Positions 1 through 8,386 of a stretch of 64,000 nucleotides of DNA are shown piece by piece. The notes beneath the pieces were generated by a model. It was not told the DNA's origin. It made no database searches and saw only the letters and a program-made list of their open reading frames with translations. The DNA lies in contig NZ_JADBEJ010000001.1 of assembly GCF_014873915.1 (NCBI RefSeq), forward strand, positions 310,001 to 374,000, written 5' to 3'. Both the position numbers and the translations under genes were made by a program. Source of the stretch: Amycolatopsis roodepoortensis (GTDB taxonomy: Bacteria; Actinomycetota; Actinomycetes; Mycobacteriales; Pseudonocardiaceae). How positions within the stretch are numbered: position 1 is the first letter of the stretch; each line of letters begins with the position of its first letter.

Positions 1-2612
1 TGGGGCAGCCCGGCGATCGGCGCCAGCGCGCCACCACCCATGTCCAGCACGAACAGCTGGACCTCTTCCGGCGTATGGGTGAGCGCGAGCATCGCGGCGA
101 TGTCCCGCATCAGGGTGCTCTTGCCGCTCTGCGGCGCCCCGACGATCAGCGCGTGCCCGGCGGCACCGGAGAAATCGGCCCACAACATGTCGCGCCGTTG
201 TTCGAAGGGCTTGTCCACCAGCGCGACCGGGATCATCAGCTTGCCGTTCCCGCCCCAGCCGAGCGGGCACAGGCCGCGTTCGGGGTCTTCACCGAGCGGC
301 GGCAGCAGCTGGTCCAGGGTGGGCGGTTCGGCGAGCGGCGGAAGCCAGATCTGGTGCGCTTCCGGGCCTTTGCCTTCGATCCGCGAGATCATCGCGCCGA
401 TGATCGTCTCGCCGGTGCCCTTCTCGACCGGTTCCTCGGCTTCGACGGTCACCGGGATCTCCACCGGCGCCAGCGTGAACGGCATCAGCCCGAGACTCTG
501 CCCGTCCTTGCGCACGATCTTGCTGCGCGGCGGCAGTTCCCCCGAGACGTACGCGGCCTTGAGCCGGATGAGGGTGTCGTTGTCGGACTTCAGATACGCC
601 GAACCCGGCACCGGCGGCAGCTGGTAGGCGTCGGCGACACCGAGCACCGCACGGCTTTCCGACGCGGAGAACGTCCGCAGGCCGATCCGGTAGGACAGGT
701 GCGAATCCAGCCCGCGCAGCCGTCCTTCCTCCAGCCGCTGCGAAGCCAGCAGCAGGTGGATCCCGAGGCTCCGGCCCAGCCGCCCGATCGCGACGAACAG
801 GTCGATGAACTCCGGCCGCGAGGACAACAGCTCGCTGAATTCGTCGATGATCACCAGCAGCGACGGCAACGGCCGCAGGTTGGCGCCCGATTCCCTGGCC
901 TTTTCGTAGTCCCGCACCGACGCGTAGTTCCCGGCCGCGTGCAGGAGTTCCTGACGTCGCAGCAGTTCGCCGTTCAGCGCGTCCGCCATGCGGTCGACCA
1001 GCGCGAGATCGTCGGACAGATTGGTGATGACGGCACAGGTGTGCGGTAGCCCGGTCATCCCGGCGAATGTCGCGCCACCCTTGAAGTCGATCAGCGCGAG
1101 GTTCAGCTTTTCCGACGAATGGGTGACGGCGAGCGCGGTGACCAGCGTCCGCAACAGCTCGCTCTTGCCGGATCCGGTCGCGCCGATGACCAGCCCGTGC
1201 GGCCCCATCCCGCCTTCGGCCGATTCCTTCAGGTCGAGTTCGACCGGCCTGCCCTCGGGGTTCACGCCCAGCGGGATGCGCAGCCGGTCCCGCGCGGATC
1301 GCGGTGCCCAGGTGACCTCGGTATCGGTGTCGCGCGGATCGCCGATGCCCAGCAGCCCGGCCAGCCCGAACGTCGCCGACATCGGCGCCTCGCTGACCAC
1401 CGCCGCGCCCTGGAACAGCGGCGTCAGCATGCGGGACAGCGCCTCGGCGGCCCCGCGGTCCAAGGTGTCCGGCTTGCCGAGGAAGCCGAGCCGTTGCTCG
1501 GTCCCGTCGCCGACGACCATCCCGAGCTGCTCCGGGCTCATGTGCAGGCTCAGCAGCCGTTCCGACGAGACCGCCCGTGGCTGCTCCGTGCCGATCTCGA
1601 TCACGGTGACACCGAGCTTGCCCTCTTCGGCGACGAGCCGCGTGTCGCCGTGGGTGTGCCCGCCGTCCACGATCACGACGATATGCGGCAGGTCCAGCCG
1701 GGCGTCCGGCCGCCGGGTGAACGCGGGCCGGTCGCCGAGGTCGGGGCCGAGGAGTTCGGCGAGCTTCCCGGCACCGGAGTCGACCAGCCGCCGCGGGCCG
1801 GCGGCGTCGGCGGCGGTGGAGGCGACGTGCGGCAGCCACTTCGCCCATTCCCAGTCGTGCAGCCGATCGTCCTTGACGCACAACGCGATCCGCAGGTCGC
1901 CGGGCGCGTGGAAGGTGGCGAGCTGGGTCAGCAGCGCACGCGCGGTCCCGAGCGTGTCCGGGCGCCGGCCGGACAGACTGACCTGCGCGAACGACCGGAG
2001 CGAGACCGCGACCGGGAGCCCGTCGACCGTCGAATAGGTGCGGATGAAGTGCTTGAGGTTCGTCGAGCACACCGGGTCGAGGTCTTCCAGCGGGACGGTC
2101 TGCGGCGCCTTCAGCGGGGTCGCCAGCCGCTGCGGCCCCGTCCCGATCCGCACCTGCCCGAACTGCGCGTCGGACCGCCGCCGATCCCACAGCCTGCCCG
2201 TCTCGACGCAGGCCCACAGATCCGCCGGATCGGGTTGCAGCGCCGTCATCGCCGCGCGCTGGTTGTCCGCGATGTCCCGGACCTGGCCGCGCAACCCGGT
2301 CAGATACCGCTGGTAGTCCCGGCGTTCCTCGTTGATCTGCGCCTTCTTCTGCGCGCCGCCGCGGCCGAGCGACATCACCACCATGCCCGCCATCGCGGTG
2401 AGGAACAACGCGCCGAAGATGTAGGTCATCACGCCGCCGTCGCGTCCGATGTAGACGAACGACATGGCGCCCATGCCCAGCATCATCGGCATGAACATCA
2501 GCAGCTGCATGGCTCCGCCGGAGGAGCCCTTCGGCAGCATCGGCGGGGACTGCAGGACGATCTCACCGGGCTGCTCGCCCAGGGCCGGCAGGCGGTCGCG
2601 AGTGGCGCTCAT
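1..2612 (-). CDS. eccC: Type VII secretion ATPase EccC (3' end outside window)
   Basis: This is the FtsK/SpoIIIE-type motor ATPase of an ESX secretion system; it sits at the membrane and recognises and drives substrates through the EccB/C/D/E channel. The 870 visible residues start at ATG 2612. Two membrane segments lie at about residues 35-85. A first ATPase domain has Walker A GATGSGKS at 477-484 and a Walker B of type LLVIIDEF. A second ATPase domain has Walker A GAPQSGKS at 825-832. The frame is open to base 1, so the rest of the second domain and any third domain lie outside. The gene is divergent from the substrate-like genes starting at 2766, sharing a 153-bp promoter gap. Identification rests on the N-terminal architecture, tandem ATPases and the neighbouring eccD, eccE and eccB. 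Confidence 0.95.
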   Translation of the reverse strand, partial: MSATRDRLPALGEQPGEIVLQSPPMLPKGSSGGAMQLLMFMPMMLGMGAMSFVYIGRDGGVMTYIFGALFLTAMAGMVVMSLGRGGAQKKAQINEERRDYQRYLTGLRGQVRDIADNQRAAMTALQPDPADLWACVETGRLWDRRRSDAQFGQVRIGTGPQRLATPLKAPQTVPLEDLDPVCSTNLKHFIRTYSTVDGLPVAVSLRSFAQVSLSGRRPDTLGTARALLTQLATFHAPGDLRIALCVKDDRLHDWEWAKWLPHVASTAADAAGPRRLVDSGAGKLAELLGPDLGDRPAFTRRPDARLDLPHIVVIVDGGHTHGDTRLVAEEGKLGVTVIEIGTEQPRAVSSERLLSLHMSPEQLGMVVGDGTEQRLGFLGKPDTLDRGAAEALSRMLTPLFQGAAVVSEAPMSATFGLAGLLGIGDPRDTDTEVTWAPRSARDRLRIPLGVNPEGRPVELDLKESAEGGMGPHGLVIGATGSGKSELLRTLVTALAVTHSSEKLNLALIDFKGGATFAGMTGLPHTCAVITNLSDDLALVDRMADALNGELLRRQELLHAAGNYASVRDYEKARESGANLRPLPSLLVIIDEFSELLSSRPEFIDLFVAIGRLGRSLGIHLLLASQRLEEGRLRGLDSHLSYRIGLRTFSASESRAVLGVADAYQLPPVPGSAYLKSDNDTLIRLKAAYVSGELPPRSKIVRKDGQSLGLMPFTLAPVEIPVTVEAEEPVEKGTGETIIGAMISRIEGKGPEAHQIWLPPLAEPPTLDQLLPPLGEDPERGLCPLGWGGNGKLMIPVALVDKPFEQRRDMLWADFSGAAGHALIVGAPQSGKSTLMRDIAAMLALTHTPEEVQLFVLDMGGGALAPIAGLP

Positions 2613-2765
2613 CAGGGTCTTTCTGGCCGCTTGTGGGTAATCCTGCCGATCATTCTGGCCACTCGTGCCGCCGTTGCGGTGGGTACTTTTGCCGTCCGCT
2701 CACGTCTGGTGGCGAACTTACGCTGCTGGTCAACGCAGACGTGGGGGAACGAGAAAAGGAGAGCC

Positions 2766-3545
2766 ATGGTCGGCACGGGCGAGTACCGGGCGGAGCCCGA
2801 GGCCATGCGCTCGGCGGTCGGGAACCTGGGCGGCATCATCATGCAGGGCATCAACGTCGTCGCCGACCTCGAACGCACCGTCCTCCAGCCGATGTCGTTC
2901 GCCACGTTCGGCAGCGCGGTGGCGGCGGCCAACACCGCCATGCAGAGCCAGCAGGTGGTCGCGGTCCGGACGCTCCTGCAACTGCTGCAGCAGATCAACG
3001 GCTTCATCAAGAGCAGTGCCGACGCCTACCAGGCCGCGGACGAGGCGGTCGCGGGCGGTTACGGCGGCCGTCCCGGCGGCGGCGCGGGTTCGACGTCGTC
3101 GTCGATCTGGGGCAACTCGCACGCCTCCGAACTGGCCACCCTGGCCATCAACGACAGCGCCGGCGGACAGGGCGAGCCGTCGTCGGTCGGCAACGTGCTG
3201 CGCTACCTGGGAGACGCGCGGCTGGGTCAGCTCGGCGACCACCCGATCACCGACACGCGGTTCCACGGTGTCTCGGATTTCAACGACTGGCTGGCCGGTG
3301 ACGCCGACAACCAGGCGCGGGTCGGGGTCATCGAGGTCTACGCCGGTACGGCGCGCAATTTCGGCGACGTGCCGGGCGGGGTGCACAGCGGCGACGTCGT
3401 CGTGGTCGAACCGCTCCTGTTCTCCGACCGCGAGCCGGTCATCGCCATCGCCGGAGAGGGCGGGCTGCTCTACAACCACGGAATCGTCGACGCGGACATC
3501 AACGGCCTGGCGAAGGTCAGTGTCTACCGCCCGGCTTCCGTCTGA
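2766..3545 (+). CDS. ESX-associated protein, EspC/WXG100-like N-terminus fused to an unknown C-terminal domain
   Basis: This 259-residue protein has no recognised enzyme family. Residues 1-95 are predicted helical, with the spacing of an EspC/WXG100-type helical hairpin, and are rich in Ala, Val, Gln and Leu. A Gly/Ser linker follows at about 96-112. The C-terminal part (about 115-259) is a compact mixed alpha/beta-looking domain with motifs such as DFNDWLAGD and VHSGDVVVVEPL. ATG 2766 was chosen because AAAGGAGA lies just upstream; the reading frame is open further upstream but only as antisense of eccC. It is the first gene of a plus-strand run ending at eccD, so it is probably a secreted substrate or secretion partner (inference). 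Confidence 0.75.
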   Translation: MVGTGEYRAEPEAMRSAVGNLGGIIMQGINVVADLERTVLQPMSFATFGSAVAAANTAMQSQQVVAVRTLLQLLQQINGFIKSSADAYQAADEAVAGGYGGRPGGGAGSTSSSIWGNSHASELATLAINDSAGGQGEPSSVGNVLRYLGDARLGQLGDHPITDTRFHGVSDFNDWLAGDADNQARVGVIEVYAGTARNFGDVPGGVHSGDVVVVEPLLFSDREPVIAIAGEGGLLYNHGIVDADINGLAKVSVYRPASV

Positions 3546-3566
3546 CTTCCGGCCTGAGGAGCGACC

Positions 3567-4595
3567 ATGCTGACCTACCCCAATTCCAGCGCGATGGACG
3601 CCACGGCGTCCTCGGGCGGGCCGATCACGATCCTGCCGCAGATCCTCACCGGCCAGCCGGAGCAGATCGCGAAGCACGTCCTCGAAGTGCTCAAGAAGGC
3701 CAACGAGTTCCTCACCATGTACAACGAGGTGACGAAGGCCGCCGAGCAGCTGGGCAAGATCTGGTCCGGTGCCGCGTCGGACTCCGCGTTGAAGAAGATC
3801 ACCGACTCCCTGAACTCGCTGACCAAGATCATCCAGGTCGTGCAGAAGGGCGCCGAGCTGCTCGGTATCGCCGGGACGCTGATCAAGACCGCGCAGACCG
3901 CGTACAAGGCGGTGGTCTCGGCGGTGAACCCGACGGTCGCGGGACTGATGTCGAATCCGTGGACCTACGGGGCCGCGGTCGCGCTTTCCACCGCCACCAG
4001 TGCTTCGCTGCGCGCGTTCATCACCGCGATCGGCGCGCTGCTGAAGGCGCTCGGCGTGGTCGACCTCGCCAACCAGATCACCCAGATCGCCACCATCATC
4101 GGCGAGGTCCAGAAACTGTTCGGGCACAACGACGCGGGGGACAACGGCGCGGCGGGCAACTCGGCGGTCTCGGGTACCCCGGTCACCAATCCGCAGGCGC
4201 CGGGTTCGGTCGCCAGCGGTTCGGGGCAGGCGGCCATCGGCGGTTCCGGTGGCGGTGGTTCCACGCCGGGCGAGACGCCGCCGTTCACCCAGTACCGGCC
4301 GCCGGCCTTGGGCGGCAACGGTTCCCAGGGCAACTGGCCCGGCGGTGCCGACGCGTGGATCCCGGTGGACAGACCCTCGGGCGGCGGCGCGGGTTCCTCC
4401 GGAGGCTCCCTGCCGGGCGTGGGCAACGGGAACACGGTCACCATCGCCACCGACCTGAGCACCGGCAAGTCCACCGTGCAGGCACCGGGCGGGCAGGACA
4501 TCGATATCGACATCGACATGAACTACGGCGGAAAGCACTTCGAGCAGCACATCGATATCGATGCGGGTGCTGACTCACCGGCGAAGGGCAGGTAG
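3567..4595 (+). CDS. ESX-associated hypothetical protein with hydrophobic core and Gly-rich tail
   Basis: This 342-residue protein was not assigned to a family. Residues 20-90 look like a helical WXG100/PPE-like segment. A long hydrophobic stretch follows at about 95-175 and could form one or more membrane-associated helices. Residues about 195-300 are Gly/Ser/Pro-rich and low complexity. The C-terminus is acidic, with alternating Ile and Asp around residues 308-335. ATG 3567 has a GAGGAG Shine-Dalgarno sequence. It lies 21 bp after the previous gene and 2 bp before the next, so the three are co-transcribed. A role as ESX cargo or cell-surface component is inferred from location and composition only. 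Confidence 0.7.
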   Translation: MLTYPNSSAMDATASSGGPITILPQILTGQPEQIAKHVLEVLKKANEFLTMYNEVTKAAEQLGKIWSGAASDSALKKITDSLNSLTKIIQVVQKGAELLGIAGTLIKTAQTAYKAVVSAVNPTVAGLMSNPWTYGAAVALSTATSASLRAFITAIGALLKALGVVDLANQITQIATIIGEVQKLFGHNDAGDNGAAGNSAVSGTPVTNPQAPGSVASGSGQAAIGGSGGGGSTPGETPPFTQYRPPALGGNGSQGNWPGGADAWIPVDRPSGGGAGSSGGSLPGVGNGNTVTIATDLSTGKSTVQAPGGQDIDIDIDMNYGGKHFEQHIDIDAGADSPAKGR

Positions 4596-4597
4596 CC

Positions 4598-5962
4598 GTG
4601 TGGGGGAGCGGTGTGGTCGACGCTTCGGGCGTCGTCAGTTCGATCCTGTCGAACTACCGGCGGCTCGTGGTCGAGTACCAGCGGCGGGTCACCGGTGATC
4701 CTTCGGCGCTGACCGCGGCGGGCCAGCGGTGCGGCGACCGGGCATCGACGGTTTCCGGCCGGGCGGACGAGATCGGCAAGGCGGCGAAGGCGCTCAACGC
4801 GTCTTGGGAGGGCGACGCCTACACGGCGTACTCCATCTCCGCTGCGAAACTGAGCCAGGAACTCGGTGAGCTCGGCGCGAAACTGAGCGACCAGTCGAAC
4901 CGGCTGCGGGCGGGCGCGCAGGCCCTGCAGGGCGCGAAGTCCTGTGTGGACTCGATCCTCGCCCAGTTCGACCAGTACGCCGCGCAGCTCATCAGCCAGG
5001 CGCGGACGGCGAACGCGAACGCGGTCGACGCGTTCATCTCCGCCGCCCGGCAGCTCGGCGAACGCGCCGCGCAGGCGGCGCAGGAGATCGCCGACGAGCT
5101 GAGCGAAGAACTCGCGCGGCTGTTCCCACCGGAGGGCACTGGCCGGATCGAGCACGAGCTCGGCAAATGGGGCCGCGGCCCGCTGTACTGGCTCAACGGC
5201 GAAACGCTCGACGGCCGCAAACGTCCGCGCTCGCATCCTTCGTGGTTCGGCAATTCCGGCTGGAAGAAGCTCACCTGGGACGGTCTGGAAGGCACGCGTG
5301 CCCCGCGCGCGGCCGACACCCCGTTCGGCAGGCCGAAGCCGGAGAGCCTCGGCGAAAAGGCCTGGGGCAACACCGAGATCACCTACGCCAAGTGGAAGCA
5401 GGAACAGGACGGCTTCACCCCGGGCTGGGACGCCAAGATCTCTTCGCAGGGCTGGGACGTCAAGGCTTCCGGGCACGCGGAATTGGCCGCCTTCAAGGAA
5501 GAACTCGAACGCAAGGGCGAATGGGGCGTCGCCTCGGGCAGCGCCAAGGGAACCGCGTTCGTCGGCGGTGAGGTGAACGGATCGCTGCAGGCGGGCGCGC
5601 ACGGGGTCGGTGTGCACGCCAACGCCTTCGTGGGCGGCAAGATCGAAGGCGAGCTCGCGGCGGACGTGGCCGGGATCGGCGTCGGTGCGAGCGGCACTCT
5701 CCAATATGGACTCGGCGCGCAGCTCGACGGCCAGGCCGTCTACGACGCCGGGCATATCAAGGTCAACTTCAAGGCGGGTCTCGCGCTCGGCCTCGGTGCC
5801 GGGATCGGCGCGAAGATCGACATCGATCTGCCGAAGATCGCGGACACCGTCGGCGAGTACGGCGGCGCGGCCGTCGACGCGGTCAGCGGCGCGGCGGGCC
5901 AGGCGGCGGACGCCGTCGGCGAGGCGTGGGACGACGCGATCACCTACGTGGGCACGTGGTGA
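4598..5962 (+). CDS. WXG100-like N-terminus fused to a Gly-rich, beta-patterned C-terminal region; putative ESX substrate
   Basis: The protein has 454 residues from GTG 4598, two bases after the previous stop. Residues 1-110 are a long helical hairpin with W70-E71-G72 at the turn, the signature of WXG100-type ESX substrates. Residues 110-190 remain helical. Residues about 200-280 are Trp-rich (motifs NSGWKKLTWDG and FTPGWDAKI). Residues about 300-425 alternate small or polar with hydrophobic residues and are rich in Gly, a pattern that suggests several amphipathic beta strands. A short Ala-rich helix ends the protein. The WXG element and the operon make it a likely type VII cargo. The C-terminal function is unknown; a pore-forming or surface beta structure is speculation. 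Confidence 0.75.
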   Translation: MWGSGVVDASGVVSSILSNYRRLVVEYQRRVTGDPSALTAAGQRCGDRASTVSGRADEIGKAAKALNASWEGDAYTAYSISAAKLSQELGELGAKLSDQSNRLRAGAQALQGAKSCVDSILAQFDQYAAQLISQARTANANAVDAFISAARQLGERAAQAAQEIADELSEELARLFPPEGTGRIEHELGKWGRGPLYWLNGETLDGRKRPRSHPSWFGNSGWKKLTWDGLEGTRAPRAADTPFGRPKPESLGEKAWGNTEITYAKWKQEQDGFTPGWDAKISSQGWDVKASGHAELAAFKEELERKGEWGVASGSAKGTAFVGGEVNGSLQAGAHGVGVHANAFVGGKIEGELAADVAGIGVGASGTLQYGLGAQLDGQAVYDAGHIKVNFKAGLALGLGAGIGAKIDIDLPKIADTVGEYGGAAVDAVSGAAGQAADAVGEAWDDAITYVGTW

Positions 5963-5967
5963 CGGGG

Positions 5968-6486
5968 ATGAGCGAAGCGATGACGCAGGACCGGGTCTCC
6001 CTCCCGCTCGGGTTCGACATCCCCGAGGGCTGGGTGCCGGTCGAGCCGGCGTCCGTCGGTGCCGAAGGCGCGGTTTTCGTGGCGGTGCGCTCCGGGACGT
6101 ACGCGGAGTTCACCCCGAACATCACCCTGAGCATCGGGCAACGGCCCGACCAGGCGGAGATCACCGATATCGCCGACGAGTCCGTCGAGCGCCTCGGCCG
6201 GACCATGGCCGCGCTCGAAGTGGTGCGGCGCAAGGTGATCGGCACCGGGATCGCGCCGGGGGTGACGCAGGTGCTGCGCGTCCGCACCGGCGAAGGGCAG
6301 GATCTCGTGCAGACGCAGGTGCTGCTGACCGTGCCGGGGGCGACCCCGGCCGAGCGGCTGATCCTCGAAATCGCCTGTACCGCAACGCCCGAGGCGGCCC
6401 GTGGCCTCGGCGACGACTTCCGGCGGTTCGTGGGCAGTGTCCACGTCCGGCGGGATTTCACCGCAGATGAAGGAGAAGACTCGTGA
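5968..6486 (+). CDS. LpqN/DUF1795-like protein of the ESX operon
   Basis: This protein has 172 residues from ATG 5968; GTG 5959, which overlaps the previous stop as GTGA, is an alternative start adding three residues. It has the general look of the LpqN/LpqT and DUF1795 fold: an early FDIPEGW segment, then EFTPNITLSI, then alternating strands with a long helix. It lacks a lipobox signal peptide, so if it acts with the secretion system it probably does so from the cytoplasm (inference). Its stop overlaps the start of the YbaB-type gene by four bases. Family assignment is by sequence pattern and ESX context and is moderately uncertain. Confidence 0.6.
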   Translation: MSEAMTQDRVSLPLGFDIPEGWVPVEPASVGAEGAVFVAVRSGTYAEFTPNITLSIGQRPDQAEITDIADESVERLGRTMAALEVVRRKVIGTGIAPGVTQVLRVRTGEGQDLVQTQVLLTVPGATPAERLILEIACTATPEAARGLGDDFRRFVGSVHVRRDFTADEGEDS

Positions 6487-6812
6487 CCACCGACCCCTAC
6501 GCCATGCCGGACATGGACGAGTTGCTGGACCAGGTCCGCAAGCAGACCGAAGAGGTGCAGCGCATCCAGCGTTCGGTCGAGGCGATGGAGGTCAAGGCGC
6601 ACTCGCGGCAGAACGAGGTCACCGTCGTGCTGCGCGGCGACGGCCGGTTCACCTCGATCGACATCGACCCGCGCGCGGTGCGGCAGTACGACGCGCGCAA
6701 CCTCTCGGAGATCGTGCTGGAGGCGGTCAACAACGGGCTGCAGAAACTGGCCGAGGCCAGCAGCGCCAAATTCGCCCCGGTCATCGAGTCCGCCAAGTCG
6801 ATCGAAGCATGA
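6483..6812 (+). CDS. YbaB/EbfC-family protein in ESX operon
   Basis: This small cytoplasmic protein of 109 residues belongs to the YbaB/EbfC family, whose members are nucleoid-associated dimers. Residues 10-45 form a coiled helix (EELLDQ-like heptads). The core VVLRGDGRFTSIDIDPRAV at about 50-68 matches the beta part of the fold, and a second helix follows to the end. GTG 6483 overlaps the preceding stop as GTGA, and the stop overlaps eccD as ATGA. YbaB-like genes are frequent in actinobacterial ESX loci, where a secretion-related role has been suspected but is not established. It may bind DNA or pair with the secreted proteins. Confidence 0.8.
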   Translation: MTTDPYAMPDMDELLDQVRKQTEEVQRIQRSVEAMEVKAHSRQNEVTVVLRGDGRFTSIDIDPRAVRQYDARNLSEIVLEAVNNGLQKLAEASSAKFAPVIESAKSIEA

Positions 6813-8185
6813 CGGCCGCGATCGCGGGTTCCACCCGGCGCGTCACGGTGGTGACACCGAGGGCGCGCGTCGACGTGGCGCTGCCGCAGCAGAGCACGTT
6901 CGCCGAACTCGTCCCGCAGCTCGTGCGGCTCGCGGGCGCTTCGGGGCAGGCGTCGGCCGAGCATCCGGGCTGGGTGCTGTCGCGGCTCGGCGGCGCTCCG
7001 CTCGCGCTCGGGCTCACGGTCGCCGCGGCGCAGGTGCGCGACGGCGAAGTCCTCCATCTGACCCCGCGGGAACGCCCGCGGGGTCCGCTGCTGTTCGACG
7101 ACGTCGTCGACTCGATCGCCAGCGTCGCCGAGTCGGGCACCGGACGGTGGGGGCCGTCGGTGGCGCGCAAGGCCGGCATCGTCGCGTCCGTGGTGCTGCT
7201 GCTCGCCGGTGGGCTGCTGGTGCAGGCCGCGGCGTCCGGCAGCGTGCTGGCGCCGATCGGGACCGGGCTGCTCGCGCTCGTGCTGGTGCTGGGCGGTGGC
7301 GCGCTGAGCCGCGCGTACGGCGACGCGGAGGCCGGTGCCGCCGGTGCGCTCGCCGGGGTCGGCGCGGCCTTGCTGGCGGGGATGTCGATCCTGCCGCCGC
7401 ATCCGCTGTTCTCGCTGTCGGCCGGGCCGCTGGCCGCCGGGCTCGCGGTGGTGACCGTCTATGGCGTGATCGCGGCCGTTTCGGTGGCGGACCGGCTGCC
7501 GTGGTTCGTCGCGGTGACGGTGTCGGCCGGGCTCGGCGCGATCACCACCGCCATCGTCCTGCTGGCCGACGTCCGCCCGGTTTCGGCGGCCGCGGTGGTC
7601 GCGGTGGTGGCGACGGCGCTGGCCGCGGTCGCGCCGATGATGGCGCTGCGGCTCGGCAGGCTGCCGCTGCCGCGGGTGCCCGACGACATGGACGCGTTCC
7701 GTGCCGACGAGAACCCATCGCTCGGCGAGGACATGGTCGGGGGCACGACGTACGCGCAGGCGTTGCTGACCGGACTGCTCGTCGCGCTCGGCCTCGTCGT
7801 GGTTTCGGCGTCGGTGGTCCTGTCTTCGTCCGGCGGGGCTTGGGAAGCGGGCTTGAGCGCACTGCTGGGGCTGGCGCTGATGTTGCGCTCGCGCGCCTTC
7901 GCCGGGCGTTCGCAGCGGGTGGTGCTCATCGGTTTCGGCGCGGCGGCCCTGGCGGCGGCCGCGTTCTGGCTCGCCGCGAGCGGGCCGCGTTCGTTCGTCT
8001 TCGCCGCGGGATGCGCCGTCGTCGTCGCGGCGGGCGTCTGTCTCACCTACGCGACGCGTGTCGCGAAGGGACGTCGTTCTCCTTACTGGGCAAGGACTCT
8101 CGATATCGTCGAGTTCCTCGTGCTGCTCTCGCTGATCCCCTTCGTCGGCATGATCGCCGGCGTCTACGAGGCCGTGCGAGGCTGA
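6809..8185 (+). CDS. eccD: Type VII secretion integral membrane protein EccD
   Basis: EccD is the polytopic channel component of the ESX membrane complex. The 458-residue protein starts at ATG 6809, overlapping the previous stop. Residues about 10-90 form the ubiquitin-like cytoplasmic domain, beginning RRVTVVTPRARVDVALP. From about residue 120 to the end there are some eleven hydrophobic membrane segments, with the usual central cytoplasmic loop near residues 285-310 (RVPDDMDAFRADEN). Length and topology fit the family. It is the last gene of the plus-strand ESX operon and is followed by a nested palindrome and a hairpin terminator shared with convergent eccE. Confidence 0.93.
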   Translation: MTAAIAGSTRRVTVVTPRARVDVALPQQSTFAELVPQLVRLAGASGQASAEHPGWVLSRLGGAPLALGLTVAAAQVRDGEVLHLTPRERPRGPLLFDDVVDSIASVAESGTGRWGPSVARKAGIVASVVLLLAGGLLVQAAASGSVLAPIGTGLLALVLVLGGGALSRAYGDAEAGAAGALAGVGAALLAGMSILPPHPLFSLSAGPLAAGLAVVTVYGVIAAVSVADRLPWFVAVTVSAGLGAITTAIVLLADVRPVSAAAVVAVVATALAAVAPMMALRLGRLPLPRVPDDMDAFRADENPSLGEDMVGGTTYAQALLTGLLVALGLVVVSASVVLSSSGGAWEAGLSALLGLALMLRSRAFAGRSQRVVLIGFGAAALAAAAFWLAASGPRSFVFAAGCAVVVAAGVCLTYATRVAKGRRSPYWARTLDIVEFLVLLSLIPFVGMIAGVYEAVRG

Positions 8186-8210
8186 TCTCTCCCGCATTTC
8201 GTGCGGTGAT

Positions 8211-8263
8211 GTCGCGAAAGCCACTTTCGCGACGTCTGATGTCCCGAAAGTGGCTTTCGCGAC
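8211..8263. repeat. Nested palindromic intergenic repeat, copy 1 of 4
   Basis: A 53-bp element made of two inverted halves. Each half is itself a hairpin of GCGAAAG and CTTTCGC around CCA or TGG, and the two halves pair with each other. Closely related copies lie at 31121, 31206 and 58890. It sits downstream of eccD and before the terminator hairpin. Confidence 0.85.
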
Positions 8264-8325
8264 GTCCAGGCGGATGCGGTACTTGCTTCGTGCAACCACC
8301 GCATTCAGAGGACGAAACGCATAAC

Positions 8326-8379
8326 GTCCGTGAAGGACTCCTTCCCTACCCTCAGAGAAGAAAGGAGTCCTCCACGGAC
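8326..8379. terminator. Bidirectional hairpin terminator between eccD and eccE
   Basis: An inverted repeat with 18-bp arms carrying one mismatch (GTCCGTG then AGGACTCCTT, and the complement) around an 18-base loop. It lies between convergent eccD and eccE, ending 8 bases before the eccE stop codon. Position and symmetry suggest termination in both directions. Confidence 0.7.
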
Positions 8380-8386
8380 CGTCCCC

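Noticed and set aside
1119..3545. A very long plus-strand frame that would fuse antisense eccC with the EspC-like gene.
   Set aside because: The upstream part is antisense to eccC, low complexity and rich in Arg/Pro; a proper ribosome site precedes ATG 2766.
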